A stretch of DNA of 64,000 bases from CAZMNY01 sp964567745. GTDB taxonomy: Bacteria; Planctomycetota; Planctomycetia; Pirellulales; Pirellulaceae. Positions 53,632 to 62,724 of the stretch are shown piece by piece. The position numbers and the translations under genes are program-made. The notes under the pieces are model-generated. The model did no database searches and was not told the origin of the DNA. It saw only the letters and a list, made by a program, of their open reading frames with translations. Positions within the stretch are counted from its first letter, which is position 1. Every line of letters begins with the position of its first letter. The stretch spans positions 58,452-122,451 of the forward strand of contig CAZMNY010000026.1 of the NCBI GenBank assembly GCA_964567745.1, read 5' to 3'.

Positions 53632-53645
53632 GAATGCCATTCACA
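53632..53645. repeat. Right boundary repeat of the 11.5-kb block
   Basis: GAATGCCATTCACA, identical to 42170-42183 in the same orientation. Transposase similarity ends about 17-20 bp to its left and PQQ-like coding begins a few codons to its right. Confidence 0.6.
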
Positions 53646-53648
53646 TTT

Positions 53649-53918
53649 GGGCGAAAGGCTCCAGATGCTCGCAACAACCTACTTGCCACGCCTGTGTATT
53701 ACAAAGGCCGAGTCTACCTCGCTTCAGGACAACAGCCTAACCATGGTGAAGGACCTGGCGGACTATGCTGCATCGATCCCACAAAAACCGGTGACGTCAG
53801 TTCAGAATTGGCAGTTGACGCCGGTGGCAAGTCGCTTCCAAAACCACAAGATCTACATATGGAACGCACCGCTTCGGCGAGCAAAGAAGCGAACATCGAA
53901 GTGAGGGGTTTCGTTTAG
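53649..53918 (+). pseudogene. PQQ-like beta-propeller protein fragment
   Basis: The segment APDARNNLLATPVYYKGRVY, LASGQQPNHGEGPGGLCCID and PTKTGDVSSELAVDAGGKSL has the strand pattern of secreted PQQ/BamB-like propellers of planctomycetes, which are normally over 400 residues. Both ends are missing: the left at the boundary repeat, the right after GKSLPK, where the sequence becomes unrelated (ERTASASKEANIEVRGFV) and stops. Confidence 0.6.
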
Positions 53919-53982
53919 AATCTGTCGTGTGCGGGACTGCTCCCGCTGAGCCATAAGAATACCCAGAGAGTTTTCCAGCCCG

Positions 53983-54801
53983 ATGAACAAACCTGATTCG
54001 GACAAGATTTTTTCAGGCTCCATTCCAGAGTTCTACGAGTCTTACCTGGTTCCACTGATCTTCGAACCGTATGCGCAAGACATGGCGAGCCGAGTGGCCG
54101 ACTCGCCAGCTGAGCAAGTGCTCGAGATTGCGGCGGGAACCGGCGTCGTGACTCGCGCGATGGCAGACGCGTTGAAGCCCAACGTCCGCATCATCGCTAC
54201 CGATCTAAATCAATCGATGCTGGACCATGGCAAGTCGATCCGCGCGGACGACAAGGTAACTTGGCAGCAAGCTGACGCTTCGAACCTGCCCTTTGCGGAC
54301 GCCAGCTTCGACACGGTGGTTTGTCAGTTCGCCGTGATGTTTTTTCCCGATCGAGCCAAGGCATATTCCGAGGCGCTGCGAGTGCTCAAGCCAGGCGGTC
54401 GATTTCTCTTTAACGTGTGGGACCATATCAAAGAAAACGAGTTTGCGGATACGGTCACCGAGTCACTTTGCCACTTGTTTCCAACAGACCCGCCACGCTT
54501 CCTGGCGCGGATTCCGCACGGATACTTCAACATTGATGAAATTGCTGCAGATCTATTCGAAGGTGGCTTTAGTGCAGATCCTGACGTTGAGACTATTGCT
54601 GAACGAAGCAAAGCATCAAGCCCGTCAATTCCGGCCATAGCGTATTGCCAAGGAACGCCGCTTCGCAATGAAATCGAGAGCCGAGAAGGTTCGAATCTAA
54701 AGGAGGCGACCACAGTCGCAACAGCAGCAATTTCGAAACGATTTGGTGCTGGCAAGGTGGAGTGCAAAATTCAAGGGCAGGTCGTCTCAATTCGGTCATA
54801 A
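53983..54801 (+). CDS. UbiE-like class I SAM methyltransferase
   Basis: A 272-residue protein with motif I (QVLEIAAGTGVVTRAMAD), the acidic loop IIATDLNQSML, motif II-like QQADASNLPFADASFDTVVC and the post-II segment EALRVLKPGGRFLFNVWD. The order and the phrase FYESYLVPLIFEPYAQDMA at the start are typical of stand-alone UbiE/COQ5-like methyltransferases. The acceptor is unknown. It starts 64 bp after the PQQ remnant and has no partner. Confidence 0.82.
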   Translation: MNKPDSDKIFSGSIPEFYESYLVPLIFEPYAQDMASRVADSPAEQVLEIAAGTGVVTRAMADALKPNVRIIATDLNQSMLDHGKSIRADDKVTWQQADASNLPFADASFDTVVCQFAVMFFPDRAKAYSEALRVLKPGGRFLFNVWDHIKENEFADTVTESLCHLFPTDPPRFLARIPHGYFNIDEIAADLFEGGFSADPDVETIAERSKASSPSIPAIAYCQGTPLRNEIESREGSNLKEATTVATAAISKRFGAGKVECKIQGQVVSIRS

Positions 54802-55036
54802 CTGCCTGAGAAGCGCGGGCAGCCATTACGACTAGATGACGTTCCTTCTAGGCCGGGCGCGTACCGATGTGGTTGACCGCAAGACTCAGTCAGAAACTCG
54901 TGCGACAGTTCGGGCTGACACCGAAGTCCAGACGCGGGCTGGCTGCGAGGGAGGCGGCCACCACGAGCCGTGGAGAGACGTGCACGCAGGCCATGTTTTT
55001 GCCATGGGTGTCATTGATGACAGAGAGGACTCTTTA

Positions 55037-56014
55037 TCAGCTGGCATCCCAGATCTTCAGTGTTCGGTCAAAGCTTCCGCTGACAATTCGCTTTCCATCC
55101 GGACTGAAGGCGACACACAGGACCTTGCCCGTGTGTCCTGTGAGCGTCTGCAGCACCTTGCCTGTCTCGGCATCCCAGATTCTCACGGTCGTGTCGCTGC
55201 TACCACTGACAATTCGCTTCCCGTCGGCGCTGAAGGCGACGCTCATAACCGATTTGGAGTGCCCTTTGAACGTCTGCAGCACCTTGCCTGTCGCGGCATC
55301 CCAGGTCTTACATGTACCGTCACTGCTGCCACTGACCAGTCGCTTCTCATCCGGGCTGTAGGCAACGCTCAGGACGAAGTCCGTGTGTCCTTTGAACGTC
55401 TGCAGTGTCTCACCGGTTTCCGCATCCCAGATTTTCAATGTCCTGTAGCTACAACCGACGATTCGCTTCCCATCGGAATTGAAGGCGACACTACGGACAG
55501 TGCTGGGTTCTGTCCCTGCAAGTGTCGTGATTGCCGTGCCGGTGCCGGAATCCCAGATCTGTAATTTTCCACCCCAGCTTTTCAGCTTCATGTAACTGCT
55601 GCCGCTGACAATTCGCTTTCCATCCAGCCTGAAAGCGACGCTCTTGACATGATGCATGTATCCTTTGATCTGGCCCACCGTCTGCGTCTGCAGCGTATCG
55701 GCATCCCAGATTTTCAGTGTCTGGTCGTAACTGCTGCTGACAATTCGTGTCCCATCGGGATGGAAGGCGACGCTGGTGATCGTTTTCGAGTGTCCATCGA
55801 ACGTCTGCAATACCTTGCCGGTGCTGGCATCCCAGATCTTACATGTGTCGTCCCCGCTACCGCTGACAATTCGCCGTCCATCCGGACTGAAGTCCAGGCT
55901 GGAGACATAATGAGTGTGGCCTGTGAGCGTATGCAGTACCCGGCATGACTGTGTCTGACCCTTCGCACACTCGGCAACCGGCAACAGGAATAAACAAGCC
56001 AGTACAGTTCTCAT
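55037..56014 (-). CDS. Secreted seven-bladed WD40 repeat protein
   Basis: A signal peptide (TVLACLFLLPVAECAKG) precedes seven WD40 units of the form GHxxxVxSVAFSPDGKRIVSGSxDxTxKIWDAxTGKVLQ. Several units are almost identical, with the same codons reused, which points to recent unit duplication or gene conversion. The last unit ends LKIWDAS at the C-terminus, so the propeller closes. Probably a periplasmic interaction scaffold. The third and fourth units carry insertions (YMHHVKSVAFRLDGKR; SYMKLKSWGGKLQIWDSG). ATG 56014 starts the leader; another ATG lies two codons upstream. Confidence 0.88.
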   Translation of the reverse strand: MRTVLACLFLLPVAECAKGQTQSCRVLHTLTGHTHYVSSLDFSPDGRRIVSGSGDDTCKIWDASTGKVLQTFDGHSKTITSVAFHPDGTRIVSSSYDQTLKIWDADTLQTQTVGQIKGYMHHVKSVAFRLDGKRIVSGSSYMKLKSWGGKLQIWDSGTGTAITTLAGTEPSTVRSVAFNSDGKRIVGCSYRTLKIWDAETGETLQTFKGHTDFVLSVAYSPDEKRLVSGSSDGTCKTWDAATGKVLQTFKGHSKSVMSVAFSADGKRIVSGSSDTTVRIWDAETGKVLQTLTGHTGKVLCVAFSPDGKRIVSGSFDRTLKIWDAS

Positions 56015-56020
56015 GTGCAT

Positions 56021-56550
56021 CTCTGACCTCCCCGCGAATGGAACCAGTTATTGGCGGGCGATTTGAATCTATCAGATCACTGGAGGAGATACTCATTCTT
56101 TCAGCACCAGCGATACAATCGGTGACGCCACCGTTGCTTCCAGACACGGGCCATGTTCCTTCCAGTGGCATCTCATCGTCATCGACTGAGGAGCCAGTGG
56201 TCGTCGCAAGAATCGCTTGCCCTTCGCAACACGACTTTGACCTGGCTGATCGTGGTCCACCAGCGTCTGATTGGACCTCATTTGACGCTGAACGCCCGAC
56301 AAAACAAAGGAATCACTGTAAGCCCAGAGAAAAAGGCCGCTTACAAGCTTCCTTGCAAGCGTGCTTGAGTGGATGCGGCGGGGCTTGGCAGGCGATCTTC
56401 TGGGTCATCAAAAACATCGAAAAAACAGGGGTTTGCGTGATTGTTGGTCTCTTGGCTGAGCCTGAAAATCAACATTCCGACCGGCCAAGTCAACATTCGA
56501 GCGTGGTCAGAATCAACGAGGATGTTACCTGTCAAAACAACACCCGCTTG
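56021..56550. other. Intergenic region, no gene supported
   Basis: A long plus-strand open frame covers much of this stretch but has no protein-like pattern and begins inside the WD40 gene. I see no RNA gene or terminator with a convincing T-run. Confidence 0.45.
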
Positions 56551-56985
56551 TCACTCTTGACCGGCTAGAGCCGTCTCAGAACCGAGGTAACGAAACACGG
56601 TTCGTTCACTCACTCCAAGGGCCGTGGCGATCTCAGGAGCCGTCAGGCCCTTCTCACGAAGCTGGATGGCCCGCTGTGGCTTCTTCTTCGTGGTGCCCGG
56701 CTTGCTCCCCTTGTAGACACGTCGCTTCTTAGCGACCTCAATACCGGCGGCCTGACGTTCCTTGCGGTATTCCCATTCGATCTCAGCCAAGCCCATCAGC
56801 AAGGCCGCAACCAAACGTCCAACCGCTCCATTGAATTCAAGTTGTTGGGTCACAACAACAATCTTTAACCCTCGCTCTGCCCAGTCTGAGAGAATTCTCA
56901 CGCCATCAACAAGCCGATCCAGCTTCCACAACACGACGGTCTTCACCTTGCCAGAGAAGATGTCAGATTGCGTTAAGAGTTGCCG
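56551..56985 (-). pseudogene. Serine recombinase (resolvase) lacking its N-terminus
   Basis: The sequence TVVLWKLDRL...RILSDWAERGLKIVVVTQQL, RLVAALLMGLAEIEWEYRKE, RQAAGIEVAKKR and the HTH_7 end LREKGLTAPEIATALGVSER with TVFRYLG match the second half of small resolvase-type recombinases. The catalytic-Ser segment (YxRxS near the N-terminus) is missing, and a few residues between LDRL and DGV also appear lost. The frame remains open a little upstream of the GTG at 56946 (QLLTQSDIFSGKVK). Its 5' side is directly abutted by the thioredoxin-like gene. Confidence 0.65.
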
Positions 56986-57011
56986 AGGTGAACGCCGCGG
57001 AAAGGACCGCG

Positions 57012-58151
57012 TTACTCTGGTCGCGATTCAAAGGCAGCCTGCAGCGGCAAGTTACGGGTTCGGTTGCGCATGCGGTCGAAACGCGGGTAGGTTCCTTCAA
57101 AGACGCCCCGCAATGTTTTTACGCTGGGGTCGTCCAACTCGTATGTCAGTACGATTTCCAGCTTGCCCTCGTAACTGAACTCGTCCTTACCTTCATCGAT
57201 CAGACGGATTCTCCCACTAAGCAGCGCATACCGGTGCTTGTCGTCTGCACCGACCGGGGCCAGTGACAGTTTTCCTTCGACTGATTTGATCTTGTAGGCG
57301 GTTTTGGTTCGTGGATTCGTCCGTTCCATCACTCCCCCGGGATAGACCTGAGAAAGCCAGGGCTTGAGTGTGGCAGCTTCGACACTTTGGCGCTGGTAGG
57401 TATAGCTCATTCGCTTCCAATCTTGCTCCTTCAGCCGCACGACTTCGATGATCGGTGCCCGATATGCCGTCATGCGGTCATCCTTCAGGCTCACAAAGAC
57501 GCGAATACCCCGCGACTTCTTGAGATCCGGAAGTTGCACCGAGCGTTTCTTTGTTCGTAGTTCGTCCACCTTGAGCCAACGGGCGGTTCGTTGCAGTTCC
57601 CGAGCCGTGTATTGAGCCAGCGAGTTACGCGGTCCAAGACGAGTACGCGGCATTGCGTCGAACCAATGGATGAGTCGTCCCTTGGAATCAAGGACCGCAA
57701 AATCGACGTTACTTTGCATCCCTTGTTGCGGCCCAGGCCCACGTTGACGGCCGAATTTTTCCCGCCAGACATCCCGCACGGCCCTCGGGATCTCCACGTC
57801 GTTTCGATGACCGTGCCACGAGGTGACAATGAACGGTTGAAGTTGCTCGATGACCGCAGCGTTGATCAGAGAGGTCCCCCGGACCTGCGTTGCGGTTGCT
57901 CAGCAGTGTCCCGAGTGGATATCGCCGTACTTCGCATGGATGATAATCAACACAATTGGGCGGTCTTCGCGTGCCGCCCGCTTTTGTGCGTCTCCTAACG
58001 AGTCGGCCCAGTCAAGCTGGTACATGGCCATTTCTCTTTCGCTGGGACGAATCTTTAAATACTTCGACAAGACCCTGTCAGCTTGCTCATCCTGCGCCGC
58101 AGCCGTGCTTGATGCGAGCAGGACTGCTACGAAGAGAATATTTTTTCGCAT
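57012..58151 (-). CDS. Secreted thioredoxin-like protein with in-frame UGA: candidate selenoprotein
   Basis: ATG 58151 begins a signal peptide (NILFVAVLLASSTAAAQ) and a helical segment leading into a thioredoxin-like strand (RPIVLIIIHAKYGDIHSGHC). The next codon is TGA (57902-57900). The same frame then continues for about 295 codons with good protein character: TQVRGTSLINAAVIEQLQPF, IVTSWHGHRNDVEIPRAVRD, NVDFAVLDSKGRLIHWFDAM, to a stop at 57012. Nothing else in the frame is broken, giving 379 residues if UGA is read. The UGA directly follows a Cys at the position expected for a redox site and is followed by a SECIS-like hairpin (57872-57886). A nonsense mutation is the alternative. The C-terminal 200 residues are not recognised. 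Confidence 0.6.
57872..57886 (-). promoter_or_regulatory. Candidate bacterial SECIS hairpin
   Basis: On the minus strand AGGTCC-GGG-GGACCT forms a perfect 6-bp stem with a GGG loop. Exactly 19 nt separate the end of the in-frame TGA (57900) from the first loop base. Published bacterial SECIS rules require a loop 16-37 nt after UGA with G among its first two bases; both hold here. The coding sequence through it is otherwise unconstrained by eye. Confidence 0.45.
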
Positions 58152-58391
58152 GGTTGCTCCTCAACAGAACGGGGCCGTATTCTCAACCGTTATTTCCCAC
58201 TCGGGTTCAGCTCAAGACTGACTCCCGATCGCAGGGTCGCAATTCTAACACATCGGCTGCTCCCCCCGTCTACCGCGTATCAGTCCGCAAGGTCGTTTGA
58301 TGAATTTCCCGCAATCCGGTTGATTTCCTGCGTCGGCATGCGAGGTTTCACATTGTCCGGCAAGCGGCTGCAACGTGAAACCTAGTGAATG

Positions 58392-60926
58392 CTAGAGTGA
58401 CTCAAGGAACCGAAGCAGAGCGATGCGATCCTGCCCACGGGCCTTTCGAAACGCCTCACGCGCGGCTTCCGCTTCGCCGCCGTGCCACAGGATGGCTTCC
58501 GTCAGGTTGCGTGCCCGGCCGTCGTGCAGAAAAAATGTGTGGCCGTTAACTTTCTGAAACAGCCCGATGCCCCACAGCGGCGGCGTACGCCATTCGTTGC
58601 CATGGGCGAGGCCGTCGGGCCGACCATCGGCGAGGCCTTTTCCCATGTCGTGCAGAAGCAAGTCGGTGTAGGGCTCAATCTCGCTCTTTTTCAGTTCGCG
58701 GAATTCCGGATGGTCTTGTGTCGGAAGGGAGGGAACGTGACAAGCGGCACACTGCATCGAGTAAAAGAGTTGTTCACCCTGTTTGACGACCCGATTCTGC
58801 CTGTCTCTTGGAATGGGGACCGACAGCAAGCTGGAATACGCAGCGACCGCGCAAAGGTGTTCATCCGAAATCTCCGGGCGACCGCCGTGGGCCGCAGCAC
58901 GCACCCGTTGCTGGCTCGCGGAGAAAGGTTCGCTGGGAAACAGACTGCTGGTGATTCCCATGTGCCCCACAAAAGCGGCAGCCGTCTGCTGAAGAACGTT
59001 GGGCGCGCCCGCTTTCCAACCGAAACGGCCGAGCACCTTTTCCTTCTTCACCAGATCAAACACAAAGTTCACTCGCCCTGAGATTCCATCGCGATTGTCG
59101 TCGTTGGGGTCGGCCAGCGAACGGATCGCGCTTTCCGGAACGGCCTCGAGCAGCCCCATCCCAATAAGGTGGGGAGCGACTCGAGCCGACAGCATCACGT
59201 CGGAGTGCATCGGTCCGGAACTGAGTTGGTGGAAATCGTAGGTCGGTTTTCGGAGTTCGTACGTTTCCCCGTCGGCAAACTTGCCGCGAACGGTTTCGTA
59301 GCGAACGGTCAGTTTCCCTTCGGCTTGCTGGCCCGGCACCGCAAGGTCGTGGAATTGGATTCCATAATTCGGCTCGGCTTGCGGCTTGTCCTTCGAACCG
59401 CGAATGCTGAGACGCACAAGCAGTCCTGCGCCCGGTTTGCCGCCGGTTTCCGGGCGTCCGCGCCCATCGCGGAAATGACAGGCATTGCACGAATTTGCAT
59501 TGAACAACGGTCCCAGACCGTCGCGGTCCGTCAGCTTTGACGGGGACTCGACCCAGTTGCGTTTGAAGATCGCCTTGCCCAGCGTGAACAGCTTTTCGGT
59601 TTCGGGACGCAAACCGGCGACAGGCCATTCGAAATCCAGAAGCGGCTGGGCCAAATTCCGCTCGCTGCGGTCCACGCGGCCGTAGACCATTGCAGTAATA
59701 TTGCCGCGCATGAATCCTCGAACGGCGTCTGCTCGACTTTGACTCATCAATCCCTCAGCGACATTCAGACGCAAAACGCCATCCGCGATTTTGAGGGTTC
59801 GCTCCAGGTACTCTTCCACCGACTTGCCGTTCTTCTTGATCAAATCGGCTAACGGCGTACCATCACGTCGAGCCCGCCCAAGCTCTGCTCGACTGAGCCC
59901 TGTGTAATCCGGCGAGAGAACTCGCGCACCGACGTTGAATCGCGGATTATTACCGCGGGCCAATTTGATCATCTCTTCGGTCGGCTGCCAGTCGTCCTTG
60001 GACTTGGCCTGAGGGCCGGGACGACCGGCACCGACGGGAGGGCCTCGGCGACCTTGCGGACGACCGCCACCCCGATTCGCCCGGTATTTCTCAAGCTCCT
60101 GCTTCGTGACGAACCCGTCCTTATTCGTGTCGGCTGGCAGAATAAACTGACGGACGAACTCCGGGATTTCCTTCTTTTGCAGCTTGCCGTCGTTGTTCGC
60201 ATCGAATCGTTGAAACACTTCAGCAACACTCGGTGGTCCGCCGGGCCGTCCTCGTCCGGGCCGCGTATCGCCAGTGGCCTTCTTGTCCGGCGCACGAAGT
60301 TGCTCCTCCCGAGCGGCAATGCGTTGCCTGGGCGGATTGCGACCGGCTCGGGCCCACTTGCCCCAGACGCGCAAATACTCTGGCACGGGGATGTCACCGT
60401 TGCCGTCGGTGTCCAAAGCGTCGAAGACTTGCCGACTGAGTTCCGCGTCGGAGAGCTTCGTGGTGGCATGCTTGATGAACTCCGCACGTTCGACGGACCA
60501 GTCTTTGTCGTCATCCATCGCTTGCACGATGGCCTTGGCTTCATCGGTAATGATCCGATTCAAGGTGTATTCAGATTTCGTGACAAAGCCGTCGCTGTCA
60601 TTGTCGGCCGCATTGAAGATTCCGCGTCGCGCCTGCGGCGTCAGATAGTTCCCCTTTTCGATGTATTCCGTCTTGGAGTGCCGTCCGTCGCCATCGAGGT
60701 CGGCAAGATCGAATTGCCGGTAGTAGTCGCCGAGTTGGTTCCGCGTTACGCCGTGTTCCAGTTCTGCGCCGAGCCGCGACAGAATCGACGCGACGGTCGC
60801 GCTGCCGATTTTCGTTTGCTCCCCGCGCTTCCCTGCGGGCCGCTGAGCATAAGCTTCCTCGATCATCAGAAGAGAATGGGCCGCCATTAACAGCAGGACA
60901 AAGTAAAACAACAGTCTGGTTCGCAT
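58392..60926 (-). CDS. EF-hand / di-haem oxidoreductase (DHOR-like) fusion, secreted
   Basis: Start ATG 60926 has an AAGGAG site at optimal spacing. After a signal peptide (FYFVLLLMAAHSLLMIEEAYA) come several EF-hand calcium loops: DLDGDGRHSKTEY, DNDSDGFVTKSEY, DDDKDWSVERAEF, DTDGNGDIPVPEY, DANNDGKLQKKEI, DTNKDGFVTKQEL. The C-terminal two thirds are a di-haem peroxidase-like domain with CNACH near residue 481 (GLGPLFNANSC) and CAACH near 726 (GEQLFYSMQC), plus SARVAPHLIGMGLLEAVP, FGWKAGAPNVLQQ and FFLHDGRARNLTEAILWHGG. Such proteins (COG3488) are periplasmic di-haem oxidoreductases; calcium control by the EF-hands is inferred. Confidence 0.88.
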   Translation of the reverse strand: MRTRLLFYFVLLLMAAHSLLMIEEAYAQRPAGKRGEQTKIGSATVASILSRLGAELEHGVTRNQLGDYYRQFDLADLDGDGRHSKTEYIEKGNYLTPQARRGIFNAADNDSDGFVTKSEYTLNRIITDEAKAIVQAMDDDKDWSVERAEFIKHATTKLSDAELSRQVFDALDTDGNGDIPVPEYLRVWGKWARAGRNPPRQRIAAREEQLRAPDKKATGDTRPGRGRPGGPPSVAEVFQRFDANNDGKLQKKEIPEFVRQFILPADTNKDGFVTKQELEKYRANRGGGRPQGRRGPPVGAGRPGPQAKSKDDWQPTEEMIKLARGNNPRFNVGARVLSPDYTGLSRAELGRARRDGTPLADLIKKNGKSVEEYLERTLKIADGVLRLNVAEGLMSQSRADAVRGFMRGNITAMVYGRVDRSERNLAQPLLDFEWPVAGLRPETEKLFTLGKAIFKRNWVESPSKLTDRDGLGPLFNANSCNACHFRDGRGRPETGGKPGAGLLVRLSIRGSKDKPQAEPNYGIQFHDLAVPGQQAEGKLTVRYETVRGKFADGETYELRKPTYDFHQLSSGPMHSDVMLSARVAPHLIGMGLLEAVPESAIRSLADPNDDNRDGISGRVNFVFDLVKKEKVLGRFGWKAGAPNVLQQTAAAFVGHMGITSSLFPSEPFSASQQRVRAAAHGGRPEISDEHLCAVAAYSSLLSVPIPRDRQNRVVKQGEQLFYSMQCAACHVPSLPTQDHPEFRELKKSEIEPYTDLLLHDMGKGLADGRPDGLAHGNEWRTPPLWGIGLFQKVNGHTFFLHDGRARNLTEAILWHGGEAEAAREAFRKARGQDRIALLRFLESL

Positions 60927-60935
60927 TCTACTCAC

Positions 60936-61340
60936 TCCTTGTATCCTCTTGACGGATGGCTCACGAAGCTCATTTCAGCTGGTGACCGCGGACCGGAGTC
61001 CGGAGCGACTTGCATTCGTTCCTGTCGGGACAGCCCGACGCTACTTCTCGACTCCCCTCCACCTACGCGGATGTGTTTCACAATTCGTCGACTGGTCCAA
61101 TTCTCTCAGATTTCACGTGGTTTTTTTAGTCCCGTACTTATGACGTTGCCGCACCCAGAGACTTTCGGATAGGGAATGTCATCACCGTGGGGATCTTGAG
61201 ATTTGATGTTTGATGATGAAACCCAGCCGATGGATACAAGAAGACGGATGGTTAAGCTGTGAGCAAAGCAGAGTTCGACCTCCATATCGGAATCGATTAC
61301 TCGGGTCGGGAGACGCCGACCTCACGAACACCGGCGTTAC
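60936..61340. other. Intergenic region upstream of the oxidoreductase, up to the IS left end
   Basis: No gene is seen. It contains the promoter side of the oxidoreductase gene on the minus strand and ends at the left inverted repeat of the insertion sequence. Confidence 0.45.
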
Positions 61341-61356
61341 CGTAGGGTCAAAAAAC
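61341..61356 (+). repeat. IS terminal inverted repeat, left
   Basis: CGTAGGGTCAAAAAAC, identical as reverse complement to 62725-62740. Similarity fades immediately after the A-run. Confidence 0.8.
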
Positions 61357-61471
61357 TCCGCCGAATTCAAAAGGCCGTGAAATACGGGACTTATGGCTCA
61401 CCAGAGTCTTGCATCTCGGCCGCTTGAATTCACCTGTCGGCATCGGAAACTGACGATTTTCGGCGCCGAAC

Positions 61472-62551
61472 ATGCCCTTCCTGCTCCAGACTTGGCACAT
61501 TCTGCTCGCCGCACTCTGCGGCATGGTGAACCAGCGACAGCAACAGATCATCGAATTCCAGAATGCGCAGATCGAAACACTGCTGAAGAAGCTCGGAAAG
61601 AAGCGTCTGCTGCTCAATGACGATCAGCGTCGATTGCTCGCCGTAAAGGCTCACGCCGTCGGTCGCAAGGCTCTGCTGGAACTGACGACCATCTTGACGC
61701 CAGACACGATTCTCCGCTGGCACCGGAAACTGGTCGCGAAGAAGTTCGACTCCAGCAATAAACGCCAACCTGGTCGACCACGCATTCGCCAGGAAGTCGT
61801 GGATGCTATCGTTCGCTTTGCCAGGGAGAATCCCACGTGGGGCTACGATCGCATTCAGGGAGCACTTAAGAACGTCGGATATCACATCGCCGATTCCACC
61901 GTCGCCAACGTACTGAAGGCGCATGGCATCGAGCCAGCACCTGATCGGCAGCGAACACCGGCGTGGTCCACGTTCCTGAAAGCTCACTGGGATTCCATCT
62001 TCGCCACGGACTTCACGACTGTGGAAGTCTGGACGCGGAACGGACTGGTGACGTTCTACGTTCTCGCTGTGATGCATCTGAAAACCCGTCGCGTCCACAT
62101 TGCCGGGATCACGCCGAGTCCGAATGCGGCGTGGATGAAACAGGTCTGCAGGAATCTCACAGACAGTGAAGACGGATTCCTGAAAGACGCCAGCCACCTC
62201 ATCATGGATCGAGACGCCAGCTTCATCGCATTGCGGGAATTTCTCGAGCAGAACACGGACACTGAAGTTGCCCTGCTTCCACCGAAGAGTCCCAACCTTA
62301 ACGCCTTCATGGAGCGATGGTTTCGAAGTCTTAAATCAGAATGTCTCGACCGCATGATCTTCTTCGGACGGAAATCACTTGAGAACGCCGTTCATGAATA
62401 CGTCCAGCATTATCATGGCGAGAGAAATCATCAGGGCCTGAGCAACCATCTCATCGAGCCTGATCAGGATGTTGGTGCCGTCGCTGGTAAGATCGAGTGC
62501 CGAGAACGACTCGGTGGCATGCTGAAGTACTACCACCGGCGCGCTGCCTGA
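61472..62551 (+). CDS. IS transposase, rve-type DDE integrase core
   Basis: A 359-residue transposase. The N-terminus has the hydrophobic start MPFLLQTWHILLAALCGMVN, a coiled segment and an HTH region (DDQRRLLAVKAHAVGRKALL; LTPDTILRWHRKLVAKKF). The catalytic core has the DDE triad: Asp in FATDFTTVEVW near 180, Asp in LIMDRDASF near 245, and Glu in NAFMERWFRSLKSECL near 280. RNHQGLSNHLIEP is the characteristic end block. It appears intact and is the full-length relative of the two fragments at 42.2-42.6 and 53.2-53.6 kb, although clearly diverged from both. Confidence 0.9.
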   Translation: MPFLLQTWHILLAALCGMVNQRQQQIIEFQNAQIETLLKKLGKKRLLLNDDQRRLLAVKAHAVGRKALLELTTILTPDTILRWHRKLVAKKFDSSNKRQPGRPRIRQEVVDAIVRFARENPTWGYDRIQGALKNVGYHIADSTVANVLKAHGIEPAPDRQRTPAWSTFLKAHWDSIFATDFTTVEVWTRNGLVTFYVLAVMHLKTRRVHIAGITPSPNAAWMKQVCRNLTDSEDGFLKDASHLIMDRDASFIALREFLEQNTDTEVALLPPKSPNLNAFMERWFRSLKSECLDRMIFFGRKSLENAVHEYVQHYHGERNHQGLSNHLIEPDQDVGAVAGKIECRERLGGMLKYYHRRAA

Positions 62552-62724
62552 TGTTACTTCTCAACGACTGGAACATGCACGATCTGCGATGACGGTACGC
62601 GCTCACCGCGAAACGACGCCAATTCCTCGTTCAGCGGCCGCTATCTCTGGCCGACGCACGGCCGAAATCGCGAACGATTTCTATTTCTAAAACCTGATTG
62701 TCAAAGAGCTTTGCGGTCGGTTCC

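Larger units (their letters stand above)
42170..53645. mobile_element. Putative mobile/defence island bounded by 14-bp direct repeats
   Basis: The block contains, from left to right, a truncated transposase reading outward to the left, the four-gene operon, and a related truncated transposase reading outward to the right. Both transposase fragments end at or within about 20 bp of the shared sequence GAATGCCATTCACA. The flanking genes (serine recombinase left, PQQ propeller right) are both truncated at the boundaries. The direct repeats could be a target-site duplication or recombination att-like core. A single insertion is inferred, not proven: removing the block does not rejoin a recognisable gene. 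Confidence 0.5.

Noticed and set aside
55945..56568. 207-codon plus-strand frame after the WD40 gene
   Set aside because: It begins inside the WD40 signal peptide region on the other strand and has a random-like composition (many Ser/Pro/Arg, no domain pattern).
41766..56985. The two recombinase fragments (41.8 and 56.6 kb) as halves of one gene
   Set aside because: The left piece is the N-terminal domain of a large serine recombinase, while the right piece is the C-terminal part of a small resolvase with HTH_7; their overlapping region (QDRFGRFD versus WKLDRL) shows they are different subfamilies.
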